From NCBI RefSeq assembly GCF_032121415.1, contig NZ_CP135079.1, positions 5,146,001-5,210,000 on the forward strand: DNA of 64,000 nt, in the 5' to 3' direction. How positions within the stretch are numbered: the first letter of the stretch is position 1; each line of letters starts with the position of its first letter. Origin of the DNA: Streptomyces parvus. GTDB lineage: Bacteria; Actinomycetota; Actinomycetes; Streptomycetales; Streptomycetaceae. Below the pieces are notes generated by a model. It ran no database searches, had not been told where the DNA came from, and saw nothing but the letters and a program-made list of their open reading frames with translations. The translations under genes were made by a program, and so were the position numbers. Positions 41,503 through 50,914 of the stretch are shown here, piece by piece.

Positions 41503-42849
41503 ATGCCCCCAGGCATCACGACGCTTGCCGCAGACGCCCCTGAGCTGTCTGCCGCCAACACCGGGTTCATGCTCATCTGCTCGGCCCTGGTGATGCTCAT
41601 GACCCCTGGCCTGGCCTTCTTCTACGGAGGCATGGTCCGCGTCAAGAGCACCCTGAACATGCTGATGATGAGTTTCATCAGCCTCGGGATCGTCACGGTC
41701 CTGTGGGTGCTCTACGGATTCAGCCTGGCCTTCGGCTCCGATGTCGGCTCGGTCATCGGCTGGAGCTCCGATTACGTCGGCCTCAGCGGGATCGGCGTCA
41801 CCGAGCTCTGGGACGGCTACACCATCCCGGTGTACGTCTTCGCCGCCTTCCAGCTGATGTTCGCCGTCCTCACCCCGGCCCTGATCAGCGGTGCGCTCGC
41901 CGACCGCGTGAAGTTCACCGCGTGGGCGCTGTTCATCGTCCTGTGGGTCACCGTCGTCTACTTCCCCGTCGCCCACTGGGTCTGGGGCACCGGCGGCTGG
42001 CTCTTCGAGATGGGCGTCATCGACTTCGCCGGCGGTACGGCCGTCCACATCAACGCCGGTGCCGCGGCCCTCGGCGTCATCCTGGTCATCGGCAAGCGCA
42101 TCGGCTTCAAGAAGGACCCGATGCGGCCGCACAGCCTGCCGCTCGTCATGCTCGGCGCGGCCCTTCTGTGGTTCGGCTGGTTCGGCTTCAACGCCGGATC
42201 CTGGCTCGGCAACGACGACGGCGTCGGCGCGGTCATGTTCCTGAACACCCAGGTCGCCACCGCCGCCGCGGTCCTCGGCTGGCTGATCTACGAGAAGCTG
42301 CGCCACGGCTCCTTCACCACCCTGGGCGCCGCCTCCGGCGCGGTCGCCGGCCTCGTCGCCATCACCCCGGCGGGCGGCTCCGTCAGCCCGCTCGGCGCGA
42401 TCGCGATCGGCGTCATCGCCGGTGTCCTGTGCGCCATGGCGGTCGGCCTGAAGTACAGGTTCGGCTACGACGACTCCCTGGACGTCGTCGGCGTCCACCT
42501 CGTCGGCGGCGTCATCGGCTCCATCCTGGTCGGCTTCTTCGCCACCGGAGGCGTCCAGTCCGACGCCGCCGGCCTCTTCTACGGCGGCGGTGTGGACCAG
42601 CTCGGCAAGCAGGTCGTCGGCGTCGTCGCGGTCCTCGCGTACTCTCTCGTCGTCTCCGCCGTCATCGCCCTGGCGATCCACAAGACGATCGGGATGCGGG
42701 TCTCCGAGGACGACGAGGTCTCCGGCATCGACCAGGTCGAGCACGCCGAGACGGCATACGACTTCAGCGGCACCGGTGGCGGCTCGGTCGCCCGCACCAC
42801 CGCCCCCGGCACGACGGCAGCACCGAAGGCAAAGAAGGTGGACGCATGA
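41503..42849 (+). CDS. amtB: Ammonium transporter
   Basis: Amt-family channel conducting ammonium across the membrane; 448 residues with about 11 helices. Diagnostic features: LVMLMTPGLAFFYGGMVRVK near the N-terminus, FIVLWVTVVYFPVAHWVWG, the signature DFAGGTAVHINAGAAALGV with a pore histidine, and DDSLDVVGVHLVGGVIGSIL with the second pore histidine. ATG 41503 has GAGGAG upstream. The stop overlaps glnK (ATGA). It is controlled by GlnR and by binding of GlnK. Confidence 0.96.
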   Translation: MPPGITTLAADAPELSAANTGFMLICSALVMLMTPGLAFFYGGMVRVKSTLNMLMMSFISLGIVTVLWVLYGFSLAFGSDVGSVIGWSSDYVGLSGIGVTELWDGYTIPVYVFAAFQLMFAVLTPALISGALADRVKFTAWALFIVLWVTVVYFPVAHWVWGTGGWLFEMGVIDFAGGTAVHINAGAAALGVILVIGKRIGFKKDPMRPHSLPLVMLGAALLWFGWFGFNAGSWLGNDDGVGAVMFLNTQVATAAAVLGWLIYEKLRHGSFTTLGAASGAVAGLVAITPAGGSVSPLGAIAIGVIAGVLCAMAVGLKYRFGYDDSLDVVGVHLVGGVIGSILVGFFATGGVQSDAAGLFYGGGVDQLGKQVVGVVAVLAYSLVVSAVIALAIHKTIGMRVSEDDEVSGIDQVEHAETAYDFSGTGGGSVARTTAPGTTAAPKAKKVDA

Positions 42850-43184
42850 AGCTCATCACCGCGGTCGTGAAGCCCCACCGGCTGGACGAGATCAAGGAGG
42901 CCCTCCAGGCATTCGGCGTCCAGGGGCTCACCGTCACCGAGGCCAGCGGTTACGGGCGGCAGCGCGGCCACACCGAGGTCTACCGGGGCGCCGAGTACAC
43001 CGTCGACCTGGTCCCCAAGATCCGCATCGAGGTCCTCGTCGAGGACGAGGACGCCGAACAGCTCATCGAGGTCGTCGTCAAGGCCGCCCGAACCGGCAAG
43101 ATCGGGGACGGCAAGGTCTGGAGCGTTCCGGTCGACACCGCCGTCCGGGTACGGACCGGCGAACGCGGCCCGGACGCCCTCTGA
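42846..43184 (+). CDS. glnK: Nitrogen regulatory PII protein GlnK
   Basis: A 112-residue trimeric sensor of nitrogen and energy status. It begins MKLITAVVKPHRLDEIKEAL. The T-loop holds the modification site Tyr51 (GRQRGHTEVYRGAEYTVDLV) and the B-loop follows (AARTGKIGDGKVWSVPVD). In Streptomyces Tyr51 is adenylylated by GlnD rather than uridylylated. Translation is coupled to amtB through a 4-base overlap. Confidence 0.97.
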   Translation: MKLITAVVKPHRLDEIKEALQAFGVQGLTVTEASGYGRQRGHTEVYRGAEYTVDLVPKIRIEVLVEDEDAEQLIEVVVKAARTGKIGDGKVWSVPVDTAVRVRTGERGPDAL

Positions 43185-43213
43185 CCGACGGCCCACGAAC
43201 GGAAGGCAGCTGG

Positions 43214-45673
43214 GTGACGAGTACCGAAGTGACCACCGAAACCGAAGGCTCGGGGCCCAGCGGCTACGCGGCGGCCCGGCTGCGCCTCCTCCAGCGGGAG
43301 GCGCGGTCCGGGCCGCCGCGCCGTGCGGCCCTCGCCCGCCTCACCGACGCATGGCTCACCGGCCTGTTCACCGCAGCCGCCGACCGGACCGGGGTGCGCG
43401 GCGCCGCACTCGTCGCCGTCGGCGGCTACGGCCGCGGCGAGCTCTCCCCGCGCAGCGACCTCGACCTGCTCCTCCTGCACGACGGCAACGCCGACGCACC
43501 CGCCGTCGCCGCCCTCGCGGACTCCCTCTGGTACCCGGTCTGGGACCTGGGCCTGGCCCTCGACCACTCCGTACGGACCCCCGGCGAAGCCCGGAAGACG
43601 GCGAGCGAGGACCTCAAGGTCCAGCTCGGCCTGCTGGACGCCCGGCCGGTCGCCGGAGACCTCGGCCTCGTCGCCGGCCTGCGCACCGCGATCCTCGCCG
43701 ACTGGCGCAACCAGGCCCCCAAACGGCTCCCCGCCCTTCACGAGCTCTGCCAGGAACGCGCGGAGCGGACCGGCGAGCTCCAGTTCCTCCTGGAACCCGA
43801 TCTCAAGGAGGCCCGCGGCGGCCTCCGCGACGCCACCGCCCTGCGCGCGGTCGCCGCCTCCTGGGTCGCCGACGCCCCGCGCGAAGGGCTCGACCAGGCC
43901 CGCCGCACCCTCCTCGACGCCCGTGACGCCCTCCACCTCACCACCGGGCGCGCCACCGACCGCCTCGCCCTCCAGGAACAGGACCAGGTCGCCGCCGCCC
44001 TCGGCCTCCTCGACGCCGACACCCTGCTGCGCCAGGTCTACGAGGCCGCGCGGACGGTCTCGTACGCCACCGACGTCACCTGGCGCGAGGTCAACCGGGT
44101 GCTGCGCGCCCGCTCCGCCCGCCCCCGGCTCCGCGCCCTGCTCAGCGGCGGCCTCGGCACCAAACCCACCCCCGAGCGCACCCCGCTCGCCGACGGCGTG
44201 GTGGACGCGGACGGCGAAGTGGTCCTCGCCCGCGCCGCCCGCCCCGAACGCGACCCGGTCCTCACCCTGCGCGCCGCCGCGGCCGCAGCCGAGGCCGGAC
44301 TCCCGCTCTCCCGCCACCTCGTACGCCACCTGGCGACCACCGCCCAGCCGCTGCCGGTCCCGTGGCCCCCCGAGGCGCGCGAGGAACTGGTCACCCTGCT
44401 CGGCGCGGGGGAGGCCACCGTCGGCGTCTGGGAGGCGCTCGAAGCGGAAGGGATCGTCACCCGGCTGCTGCCCGACTGGGAACGCGTCCACTGCCGCCCC
44501 CAACGCAACCCCGTCCACACCTGGACCGTCGACCGGCACCTCGTGGAGACCGCCGTCCGCGCCGCCTCCCTCACCCGCCGCGTCCACCGCCCCGACCTCC
44601 TCCTGGTCGCCGCCCTCCTGCACGACATCGGCAAGGGCTGGCCGGGCGACCATTCGGTGGCCGGTGAGGTCATCGCCCGGGACATGGCCACCCGGATCGG
44701 CTTCGACCAGCACGACGTGGGCGTCATCGCCACCCTCGTACGCCACCATCTGCTGCTCGTCGACACCGCCACCCGGCGTGACCTCGACGACCCCGCCACC
44801 GTCCAGGCCGTCGCCGGGGCCGTCGCCAACGCCTCCACCCTGGAGCTGCTGCACGCCCTCACCCAGGCCGACGCGCTCGCCACCGGCCCCGCCGCCTGGT
44901 CCGCCTGGCGCGCCTCCCTCGTCGCCGACCTGGTCAAACGGGTCGGAGCCGTCCTCGCCGGGGAGTTCCCCGATGAGCCCGACGACGAGGCCCCCAGCGC
45001 CGAACACGAACGCCTCGCCATCGAGGCCCTGCGCACCGGCGAACCCGTGCTGGCCCTGCACACCCGGCCCGGGGAGCCCGCCGGGGACGGCGAAGTGGAA
45101 CCCGTCGGCGTCGAACTCCTCATCGCCCTGCCCGATCGCCCAGGCGTCCTGCCCGCCGCCGCCGGAGTCCTCGCCCTGCACCGCCTCACCGTGCGCGCCG
45201 CCGACCTGCGCGCGGTGGAGCTGCCCAACGAGGTGGGGGAGCGGGCGGACCTGCTGCTGCTCAACTGGCGGGTCGCCGCCGCGTACGGGTCCCTCCCGCA
45301 GGCCGCCCGCCTCCGCGCCGACCTCGTACGCGCCCTGGACGGCTCCCTGGACATCCGGGCCCGCCTCGCGGAACGGGAAGCCGCCTATCCGCGCAGGCGG
45401 GGCGTCAAGGCCCCGCCGCCCCGCGTCACCGTGGCCGCCGCGGGCTCCCGGCGCGCCACCGTGATCGAGGTCCGCGCCCAGGACGCCCCGGGACTGCTGC
45501 ACCGCATCGGCAACGCCCTGGAAGGGAGCGCCGTACGGGTACGGAGCGCCCATGTCTCCACCCTCGGCGCCAACGCCGTGGACGCCTTCTACGTCACCGG
45601 GGCCGACGGCGAACCCCTCCCCCCGGCCCGGGCCTCCGAGGTCGCCCGGGAGGTCGAGAAGGCCCTCGGCTGA
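43214..45673 (+). CDS. glnD: PII nucleotidyltransferase (adenylyltransferase) GlnD
   Basis: An 819-residue bifunctional enzyme that modifies and de-modifies GlnK. The nucleotidyltransferase motif is GGYGRGELSPRSDLDLLLL near 74-92, followed by GlnD-specific PDLKEARGGLRDATALRA. The HD domain carries HLVETAVRA and LLVAALLHDIGKGWPGDH. Two C-terminal ACT domains (VELLIALPDRPGVLPAAAGV; IEVRAQDAPGLLHRIGNALE) sense glutamine. GTG 43214 has GGAAGG upstream and lies 29 bases after glnK. Confidence 0.95.
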   Translation: MTSTEVTTETEGSGPSGYAAARLRLLQREARSGPPRRAALARLTDAWLTGLFTAAADRTGVRGAALVAVGGYGRGELSPRSDLDLLLLHDGNADAPAVAALADSLWYPVWDLGLALDHSVRTPGEARKTASEDLKVQLGLLDARPVAGDLGLVAGLRTAILADWRNQAPKRLPALHELCQERAERTGELQFLLEPDLKEARGGLRDATALRAVAASWVADAPREGLDQARRTLLDARDALHLTTGRATDRLALQEQDQVAAALGLLDADTLLRQVYEAARTVSYATDVTWREVNRVLRARSARPRLRALLSGGLGTKPTPERTPLADGVVDADGEVVLARAARPERDPVLTLRAAAAAAEAGLPLSRHLVRHLATTAQPLPVPWPPEAREELVTLLGAGEATVGVWEALEAEGIVTRLLPDWERVHCRPQRNPVHTWTVDRHLVETAVRAASLTRRVHRPDLLLVAALLHDIGKGWPGDHSVAGEVIARDMATRIGFDQHDVGVIATLVRHHLLLVDTATRRDLDDPATVQAVAGAVANASTLELLHALTQADALATGPAAWSAWRASLVADLVKRVGAVLAGEFPDEPDDEAPSAEHERLAIEALRTGEPVLALHTRPGEPAGDGEVEPVGVELLIALPDRPGVLPAAAGVLALHRLTVRAADLRAVELPNEVGERADLLLLNWRVAAAYGSLPQAARLRADLVRALDGSLDIRARLAEREAAYPRRRGVKAPPPRVTVAAAGSRRATVIEVRAQDAPGLLHRIGNALEGSAVRVRSAHVSTLGANAVDAFYVTGADGEPLPPARASEVAREVEKALG

Positions 45674-45685
45674 CCGCGTACGACC

Positions 45686-45717
45686 AGCCCTCGCCCGGCA
45701 GGTTCCGGGCGAGGGCT
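45686..45717 (+). terminator. Terminator of the amtB-glnK-glnD operon
   Basis: AGCCCTCGCCCGG and CCGGGCGAGGGCT form a perfect 13-bp stem with a 6-base loop, 12 bases after glnD and before ffh. Confidence 0.82.
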
Positions 45718-45794
45718 TGGTGTTCTCCGGGAGGCGGATACCCTGGAGGGCGATTGACCTGCCCCGCCCCCGACCCTGAGGACCGACGAGCGCC

Positions 45795-47345
45795 GTGTTC
45801 GATACTCTCTCCGACCGCCTTAGCGCGACTTTCAAGAACCTCAGGGGCAAGGGCCGCTTGTCCGAGGCCGACATCGACGCCACGGCACGCGAGATCCGTA
45901 TCGCCCTGCTGGAAGCCGACGTCGCCCTGCCTGTGGTCCGGGCCTTCATCGCCAACGTCAAGGAGCGGGCGCGCGGCGTCGAGGTCTCCCAGGCGCTGAA
46001 CCCCGCCCAGCAGGTCGTCAAGATCGTCAACGAGGAGCTCGTCGCCATCCTCGGCGGCGAGACCCGGCGGCTGCGGTTCGCCAAGACCGCGCCCACCGTG
46101 ATCATGCTCGCCGGTCTCCAGGGTGCCGGTAAGACGACGCTGGCCGGAAAGCTCGGCCTCTGGCTCAAGGGCCAGGGCCACTCCCCGCTGCTCGTCGCCT
46201 GTGACCTCCAGCGCCCCAACGCCGTCAACCAGCTGAGCGTCGTCGCCGAGCGCGCCGGCGTCGCGGTGTACGCCCCCGAGCCGGGCAACGGCGTCGGCGA
46301 TCCGGTGCGGGTCGCCAAGGACTCCATCGAGTTCGCCAAGGCCAAGGTCCACGACATCGTCATCGTCGACACCGCCGGCCGCCTCGGCATCGACCAGGAG
46401 CTGATGCAGCAGGCCGCGGACATCCGCGACGCCGTCAGCCCCGACGAGATCCTCTTCGTCGTCGACGCGATGATCGGTCAGGACGCGGTCAACACCGCCG
46501 AGGCCTTCCGCGACGGCGTCGGCTTCGACGGCGTGGTCCTCTCCAAGCTCGACGGCGACGCCCGCGGTGGCGCGGCCCTGTCGATCGCCCATGTCACGGG
46601 CAAGCAGATCATGTTCGCCTCGAACGGCGAGAAGCTTGAGGACTTCGACGCGTTCCACCCGGACCGGATGGCCTCCCGCATCCTCGACATGGGTGACCTG
46701 CTCACCCTGATCGAGCAGGCGGAGAAGACGTTCAGTCAGGAAGAGGCCGCCAAAATGGCCTCGAAGCTCCAGTCGAGCAAGGGTGGGAAGGACTTCACCC
46801 TCGACGACTTCCTGGCCCAGATGGAGCAGGTCCGCAAGATGGGCTCCATCTCCAAGCTGCTCGGCATGCTGCCCGGCATGGGGCAGATCAAGGACCAGAT
46901 CAACAACATCGACGAGCGCGACATCGACCGCACCGCCGCGATCATCAAGTCGATGACGCCCAAGGAACGCGCCGAGCCGACGATCATCAACGGTTCGCGC
47001 CGGGCCCGTATCGCCAAGGGTTCGGGCGTCGAGGTCTCCGCGGTCAAGAGCCTGGTCGAGCGGTTCTTCGAGGCGCGCAAGATGATGTCGAAGATGGCCC
47101 AGGGCGGCGGCATGCCCGGGATGCCGGGGATGCCGGGCATGGGCGGCGGCCCCGGCCGGCAGAAGAAGCAGGTCAAGCAGGCCAAGGGCAAGCGCAAGAG
47201 CGGCAACCCGATGAAGCGCAAGGCCGAGGAGCAGGCCGCGGCGGCCCGCCGTGAGCAGGCGGCGGCCCAGGGCGGCGCGTTCGGTCTGCCCGCCCAGGAC
47301 GACAAGAACTTCGAGCTGCCGGACGAGTTCAAGAAGTTCATGTAA
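45795..47345 (+). CDS. ffh: Signal recognition particle protein Ffh
   Basis: Binds signal sequences of nascent membrane proteins together with 4.5S-type RNA; 516 residues. The NG domain has GLQGAGKTTLAGKLGLWL near 107, DLQRPNAVNQL, VDTAGRLGIDQEL and SKLDGDARGG. The M domain is methionine-rich with a GMPGMPGMPGMGGG stretch near 436-452, and a basic tail follows. GTG 45795 has GAGG upstream. It works with FtsY encoded at 37299. Confidence 0.97.
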   Translation: MFDTLSDRLSATFKNLRGKGRLSEADIDATAREIRIALLEADVALPVVRAFIANVKERARGVEVSQALNPAQQVVKIVNEELVAILGGETRRLRFAKTAPTVIMLAGLQGAGKTTLAGKLGLWLKGQGHSPLLVACDLQRPNAVNQLSVVAERAGVAVYAPEPGNGVGDPVRVAKDSIEFAKAKVHDIVIVDTAGRLGIDQELMQQAADIRDAVSPDEILFVVDAMIGQDAVNTAEAFRDGVGFDGVVLSKLDGDARGGAALSIAHVTGKQIMFASNGEKLEDFDAFHPDRMASRILDMGDLLTLIEQAEKTFSQEEAAKMASKLQSSKGGKDFTLDDFLAQMEQVRKMGSISKLLGMLPGMGQIKDQINNIDERDIDRTAAIIKSMTPKERAEPTIINGSRRARIAKGSGVEVSAVKSLVERFFEARKMMSKMAQGGGMPGMPGMPGMGGGPGRQKKQVKQAKGKRKSGNPMKRKAEEQAAAARREQAAAQGGAFGLPAQDDKNFELPDEFKKFM

Positions 47346-47360
47346 GCAAGCACGGCACAG

Positions 47361-47394
47361 GTAAGGGGCGCCCTCTCTCAAGGGCGCCCCTTAC
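47361..47394. terminator. Bidirectional terminator between ffh and the methyltransferase gene
   Basis: GTAAGGGGCGCCCT and AGGGCGCCCCTTAC form a perfect 14-bp inverted repeat with a 6-base loop between converging genes. Confidence 0.85.
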
Positions 47395-47414
47395 GCGCTC
47401 GGCACTCCTGCCCC

Positions 47415-48299
47415 TCAGGTCACGCAGACCAGATAGCGGAAGACGTTCGGCATCCACACCGTGCCGTCCTCCCGCCGGTGCGGGTGCAGGGCCTCCGCGA
47501 CCTCCTTCTCCACCTGGGAGCGGTCCGTGGCCCGTACGGCGGCGTCGAAGAGCCCGGTGGACAGCAGGCCGCGCACCGCGCTGCCCACGTCCGCGTAACC
47601 GAACGGGCAGGACACCCGCCCCGAACCGTCCGGCTTCAGCCCGGCCCGCGCCGCCACGTCCTCCAGATCGTCCCGGAGGGTCGGCCGCCACCGGCCCGGC
47701 CCCGTACGCGGCGGACGCGCGGTGTCCGCAAGGCGTGCGGCCACTTGGAGCACCGCGGCCGTGGCGCAGCGCTCCGGCGGACCCCAGCCGGTCAGCACCA
47801 CCGCCGCGCCCCGGACGGCCAGCGGCACCGCCGAGCGCAGCGCCGGCACCAGCCCCTCGGAGTCCCCGGCCGCGCAGCCGATCGGCTCGAAGACCGTGAT
47901 CAGGTTGTACGGAGCGCCGTCCGCGCAGACGGGCGCGGGACCCCCGTCCTCCAGCACCCGGGCCCGGCGGCGGGCCGGGTGCGGGGAGTGCGCGGGCGCG
48001 TCGTCCCAGCCCGCGTCGGGCAGCAGCCGCGCGCGGGCCAGCGCAAGACGCTCCCGGTCGGAGTCCACACCCGTGACGTGCGCCCCCCGGGCCGCCGCGA
48101 CGAGCATCGCGAGGCCCGAACCGCAGCCGAGGGACAGCATCCGGGTGGCGGCCCCGATCTCCATCCGGTCGTACACCGCCTCGTAGAGCGGCGCGAGCAT
48201 GCGTTCCTGGATCTCGGCCCAGTCGCGTGCGCGGGTACCGGCGTCCGCCGGCGCGGAGGCGTCCGCGCCCAGCTGGTTCCGGACGAGCGTTGGTGTCAT
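47415..48299 (-). CDS. SAM-dependent class I methyltransferase
   Basis: A 294-residue protein with the SAM-binding motif MLSLGCGSGLAMLVAAARGA near 57-76 and the acidic end of strand 2 (VTGVDSDRERLALARARL). Downstream elements (YNLITVFEPIG, AAVVLTGWGPPERC, LEDVAARAGL) are typical of small-molecule or protein methyltransferases. I start it at ATG 48299; longer in-frame extensions are Arg-rich and not protein-like. It is an orphan gene convergent with ffh. The substrate is unknown. Confidence 0.8.
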   Translation of the reverse strand: MTPTLVRNQLGADASAPADAGTRARDWAEIQERMLAPLYEAVYDRMEIGAATRMLSLGCGSGLAMLVAAARGAHVTGVDSDRERLALARARLLPDAGWDDAPAHSPHPARRRARVLEDGGPAPVCADGAPYNLITVFEPIGCAAGDSEGLVPALRSAVPLAVRGAAVVLTGWGPPERCATAAVLQVAARLADTARPPRTGPGRWRPTLRDDLEDVAARAGLKPDGSGRVSCPFGYADVGSAVRGLLSTGLFDAAVRATDRSQVEKEVAEALHPHRREDGTVWMPNVFRYLVCVT

Positions 48300-48752
48300 G
48301 GAAAGTGCCCCAATCCGCCAAGAGGTCGGTCGTGCCCGAGTGGACGTCCCCCGTGTGCGAGTGTTCCGCACCCCCGTAGCCAGAGAACTGCGCATCCGCC
48401 GTTCCGTCCAGGGGTTGTGGAACAGTGCTTGCGTGCCCCGGTCGTGCGCCCCGTCCCACGTCTGCTCTCCGACCAGTCTTACCCGACACCCCGCGCCGGG
48501 CACGTCGAGCGGAGGGGAGGGTAGTCTTCCGGGCGGGTTCGTCAGGGCCGCGGGCCGCCCGCGCTCCTCACATCAGCGGCCGCCGGACGTACCGCACGCT
48601 GTGCACCACCTTGGTGCGAGCTGTGCGTCTTCTCCGCAGTTCTGCGTACCCGCCCTCGTCCGGACGCATCAAGGGCAACTGACTGGTACGTGCAAATTAT
48701 TTGGGATGCCCCGGAATAGGAACACCGGGGCACTCGGGCTCGTTGTCACGAC
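48300..48752. promoter_or_regulatory. Divergent intergenic region between the methyltransferase and SprT-like genes
   Basis: 453 bases with no accepted gene. TGCAAATTATTTGGG near 48691 is the most A+T-rich and promoter-like patch. A perfect inverted repeat TGCCCCGG / CCGGGGCA lies at 48707-48714 and 48725-48732, 20 bases before the SprT-like start. Confidence 0.45.
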
Positions 48753-49343
48753 GTGAGCACGACACCACCTGTACTTGCCGCAGAGCTGGCACAGGCGTGG
48801 GCCGACATTCAGCGGTACCACCCCGAGCTGCCCGATCTAGCCGCGCCCGAGTCCCTGATCGGAGAGTCCTCGTCCGCCTGTGGCGCCGAGCTCTCCTTCG
48901 AGCGACTGCTCCACGAGGCAGTCCACGGCATCGCCGCCGCGAGAGGAGTCCGAGACACCTCCCGCGCCGGCCGCTACCACAACCGACGCTTCCTCGCGAT
49001 CGCCGAGGAGCTGGGCCTCGACCATGCCGAGGAACCCCACCCCAGCAGCGGATTCTCCCTGGTCACGCTGAATCCGGAAGCCAAGCGCCGGTACCGTCCG
49101 ACCACCGAACGGCTGCAGCGCGCCCTCAAGGCGCACACCGTCGCCACCGCCGCCGACACCAAGCGCTCCTTCCGCGGACCTGCCGCCCGGCACGGTTCCT
49201 CCGGGGGCGGTGTGCGGGTCAAGGCAGTCTGCGACTGCGGACGCAATGTCCGCGTCGTCCCGTCGGTTCTGGCGCAGGCGCCGATCGTCTGCGGCGGCTG
49301 CGGCAAGCCGTTCCGGATCCCGGAAGCGGTCGCGGTGGGGTGA
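48753..49343 (+). CDS. SprT-like zinc metalloprotein with C-terminal zinc ribbon
   Basis: A 196-residue protein with the metalloprotease-type motif HEAVHG near 53-58 and a third candidate ligand histidine in GRYHNRRFLAIAEELGL near 72-88, the spacing of SprT-like domains. A basic linker leads to a C-terminal ribbon with C-x-C and C-x2-C (AVCDCGRNVRV, IVCGGCGKPFR). SprT-like proteases act in protein quality control or on DNA-protein crosslinks in other organisms. The substrate here is unknown, and the assignment comes from motif layout. Confidence 0.75.
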   Translation: MSTTPPVLAAELAQAWADIQRYHPELPDLAAPESLIGESSSACGAELSFERLLHEAVHGIAAARGVRDTSRAGRYHNRRFLAIAEELGLDHAEEPHPSSGFSLVTLNPEAKRRYRPTTERLQRALKAHTVATAADTKRSFRGPAARHGSSGGGVRVKAVCDCGRNVRVVPSVLAQAPIVCGGCGKPFRIPEAVAVG

Positions 49344-49501
49344 GCCGATGTGGTGTGGCACAATGGCTAGCTGTACTCGACAGTCGCACAGGACCCCTCT
49401 CTCCTCCGGCTGACGCGTCCATCGGGCACTCCGAGTACCGCAACCCCACGTGGCATCTTCGTTGTGCCCAACCACGTCAGAGACCAGGAGACACCACTTC
49501 C

Positions 49502-49942
49502 GTGGCAGTCAAGATCAAGCTGAAGCGTCTGGGCAAGATCCGTTCGCCTCACTACCGCATCGTCGTCGCCGACTCCCGTACCCGCCGTGACGGCCGGGCC
49601 ATCGAGGAGATCGGCCTGTACCACCCGGTGCAGAACCCCTCGCGCATCGAGGTCAACTCGGAGCGTGCGCAGTACTGGCTGTCCGTCGGCGCCCAGCCGA
49701 CCGAGCCGGTTCTCGCGATCCTGAAGCTCACCGGTGACTGGCAGGCCCACAAGGGTCTCCCGGCCCCCGCGCCGCTGCTGCAGCCGGAGCCCAAGGCTGA
49801 CAAGCGCGCGCTGTTCGAGGCGCTGTCCGCGGACGGCGACGAGGCCAAGGGTGAGGCCATCACCCCCAAGGCCAAGAAGGCCGACAAGAAGGCGGACGAG
49901 GCGGCTGACGCTGCCGAGTCCACCGAGTCGACCGAGGCCTGA
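49502..49942 (+). CDS. rpsP: 30S ribosomal protein S16
   Basis: A 146-residue S16. The conserved body begins MAVKIKLKRLGKIRSPHYRI and includes RRDGRAIEEIGLYHPV. Like other Streptomyces S16 proteins it carries an extra Ala/Glu/Lys-rich tail of about 55 residues. The CACAATGGCTAGCTGT stretch near 49360 is a likely promoter area. It is first in the rpsP-khpA-rimM-trmD series. Confidence 0.96.
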   Translation: MAVKIKLKRLGKIRSPHYRIVVADSRTRRDGRAIEEIGLYHPVQNPSRIEVNSERAQYWLSVGAQPTEPVLAILKLTGDWQAHKGLPAPAPLLQPEPKADKRALFEALSADGDEAKGEAITPKAKKADKKADEAADAAESTESTEA

Positions 49943-49944
49943 GC

Positions 49945-50184
49945 ATGCTCGAGGAGGCTCTCGAGCACCTCGTGAAGGGCATCGTCGACAACCCCGACGA
50001 CGTGCAGGTTGCCGAGCGCACCCTGCGTCGCGGGCGCGTGCTGGAGGTCCGGGTCCACCCCGACGACCTCGGCAAGGTGATCGGCCGTAACGGCCGCACC
50101 GCTCGCGCCCTGCGTACGGTCGTGGGTGCCATCGGCGGCCGTGGGATCCGTGTCGACCTCGTCGATGTGGACCAGGTTCGCTGA
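49945..50184 (+). CDS. khpA: KH-domain RNA-binding protein KhpA
   Basis: A 79-residue single KH domain with the GxxG loop in DLGKVIGRNGRTARALRTVV. It starts 2 bases after rpsP. KhpA proteins bind many RNAs, often together with the Jag-type KhpB. The rpsP-khpA-rimM-trmD order is standard. Confidence 0.94.
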   Translation: MLEEALEHLVKGIVDNPDDVQVAERTLRRGRVLEVRVHPDDLGKVIGRNGRTARALRTVVGAIGGRGIRVDLVDVDQVR

Positions 50185-50206
50185 TCAGCGAGTTGAACAC
50201 CGGCCA

Positions 50207-50240
50207 GGGCCGGGGAGGGCCTTCGGGCCGTCCCCGGCCT
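50207..50240 (+). terminator. Hairpin between khpA and rimM
   Basis: GGCCGGGGAGGGCC-TTCG-GGCCGTCCCCGGCC is a 14-bp stem with one mismatch, followed by TTTG. It may be a partial terminator lowering expression of rimM-trmD relative to rpsP. Confidence 0.65.
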
Positions 50241-50302
50241 TTGTCGTCGGCCACCCGGACGTCTCCCCCTTCCCGTCCGCACCCCATCAATCGGAGAACA
50301 GC

Positions 50303-50914
50303 GTGCAGTTGGTAGTCGCGCGGATCGGCCGCGCCCACGGCATCAAGGGCGAGGTCACCGTCGAGGTACGAACGGACGAGCCGGAGCTGCGGCTCGGCCC
50401 CGGCGCCGTCCTGGCCACCGAACCGGCGGCGACGGGTCCGCTGACGGTCGAGGCGGGCCGGGTCCACAGCGGCCGGCTGCTGCTGCGCTTCGAGGGCGTA
50501 CGCGACCGCACCGCCGCCGAGGCCCTCCGCAACACCCTCCTGATCGCCGAGGTGGACCCGGACGAACTGCCCGAGGAGGAGGACGAGTTCTACGACCACC
50601 AGCTGATCGATCTCGACGTGGTGCTCGCCGACGGCACCGGGATCGGCCGGATCACCGAGATCTCCCACCTGCCCTCGCAGGACCTGTTCATCGTGGAGCG
50701 CCCCGACGGCAGCGAGGTGATGATCCCCTTCGTCGAGGAGATCGTCAGCGAGATCGACCTGGAGGAACAGCGCGCGGTCATCACCCCGCCGCCGGGTCTG
50801 ATCGACGAGAGCGAGGCCGTGATCGCCTCCTCCCGCGACGAGGGGACCGGCGAAGCGGCATCCGGCGATGCGGCCTCCGGGGACGCGGCCGAGGCGCCGA
50901 AGGGCGACGCCTGA
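50303..50914 (+). CDS. rimM: Ribosome maturation factor RimM
   Basis: Assists 30S head assembly by binding S19; 203 residues. The N-terminal domain opens MQLVVARIGRAHGIKGEVTV and the PRC-barrel half contains FYDHQLIDLDV and MIPFVEEIVSEID. A Ser/Gly/Asp/Ala tail of about 30 residues is extra. GTG 50303 has CGGAGA upstream. The stop overlaps the trmD ATG by one base. Confidence 0.93.
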   Translation: MQLVVARIGRAHGIKGEVTVEVRTDEPELRLGPGAVLATEPAATGPLTVEAGRVHSGRLLLRFEGVRDRTAAEALRNTLLIAEVDPDELPEEEDEFYDHQLIDLDVVLADGTGIGRITEISHLPSQDLFIVERPDGSEVMIPFVEEIVSEIDLEEQRAVITPPPGLIDESEAVIASSRDEGTGEAASGDAASGDAAEAPKGDA

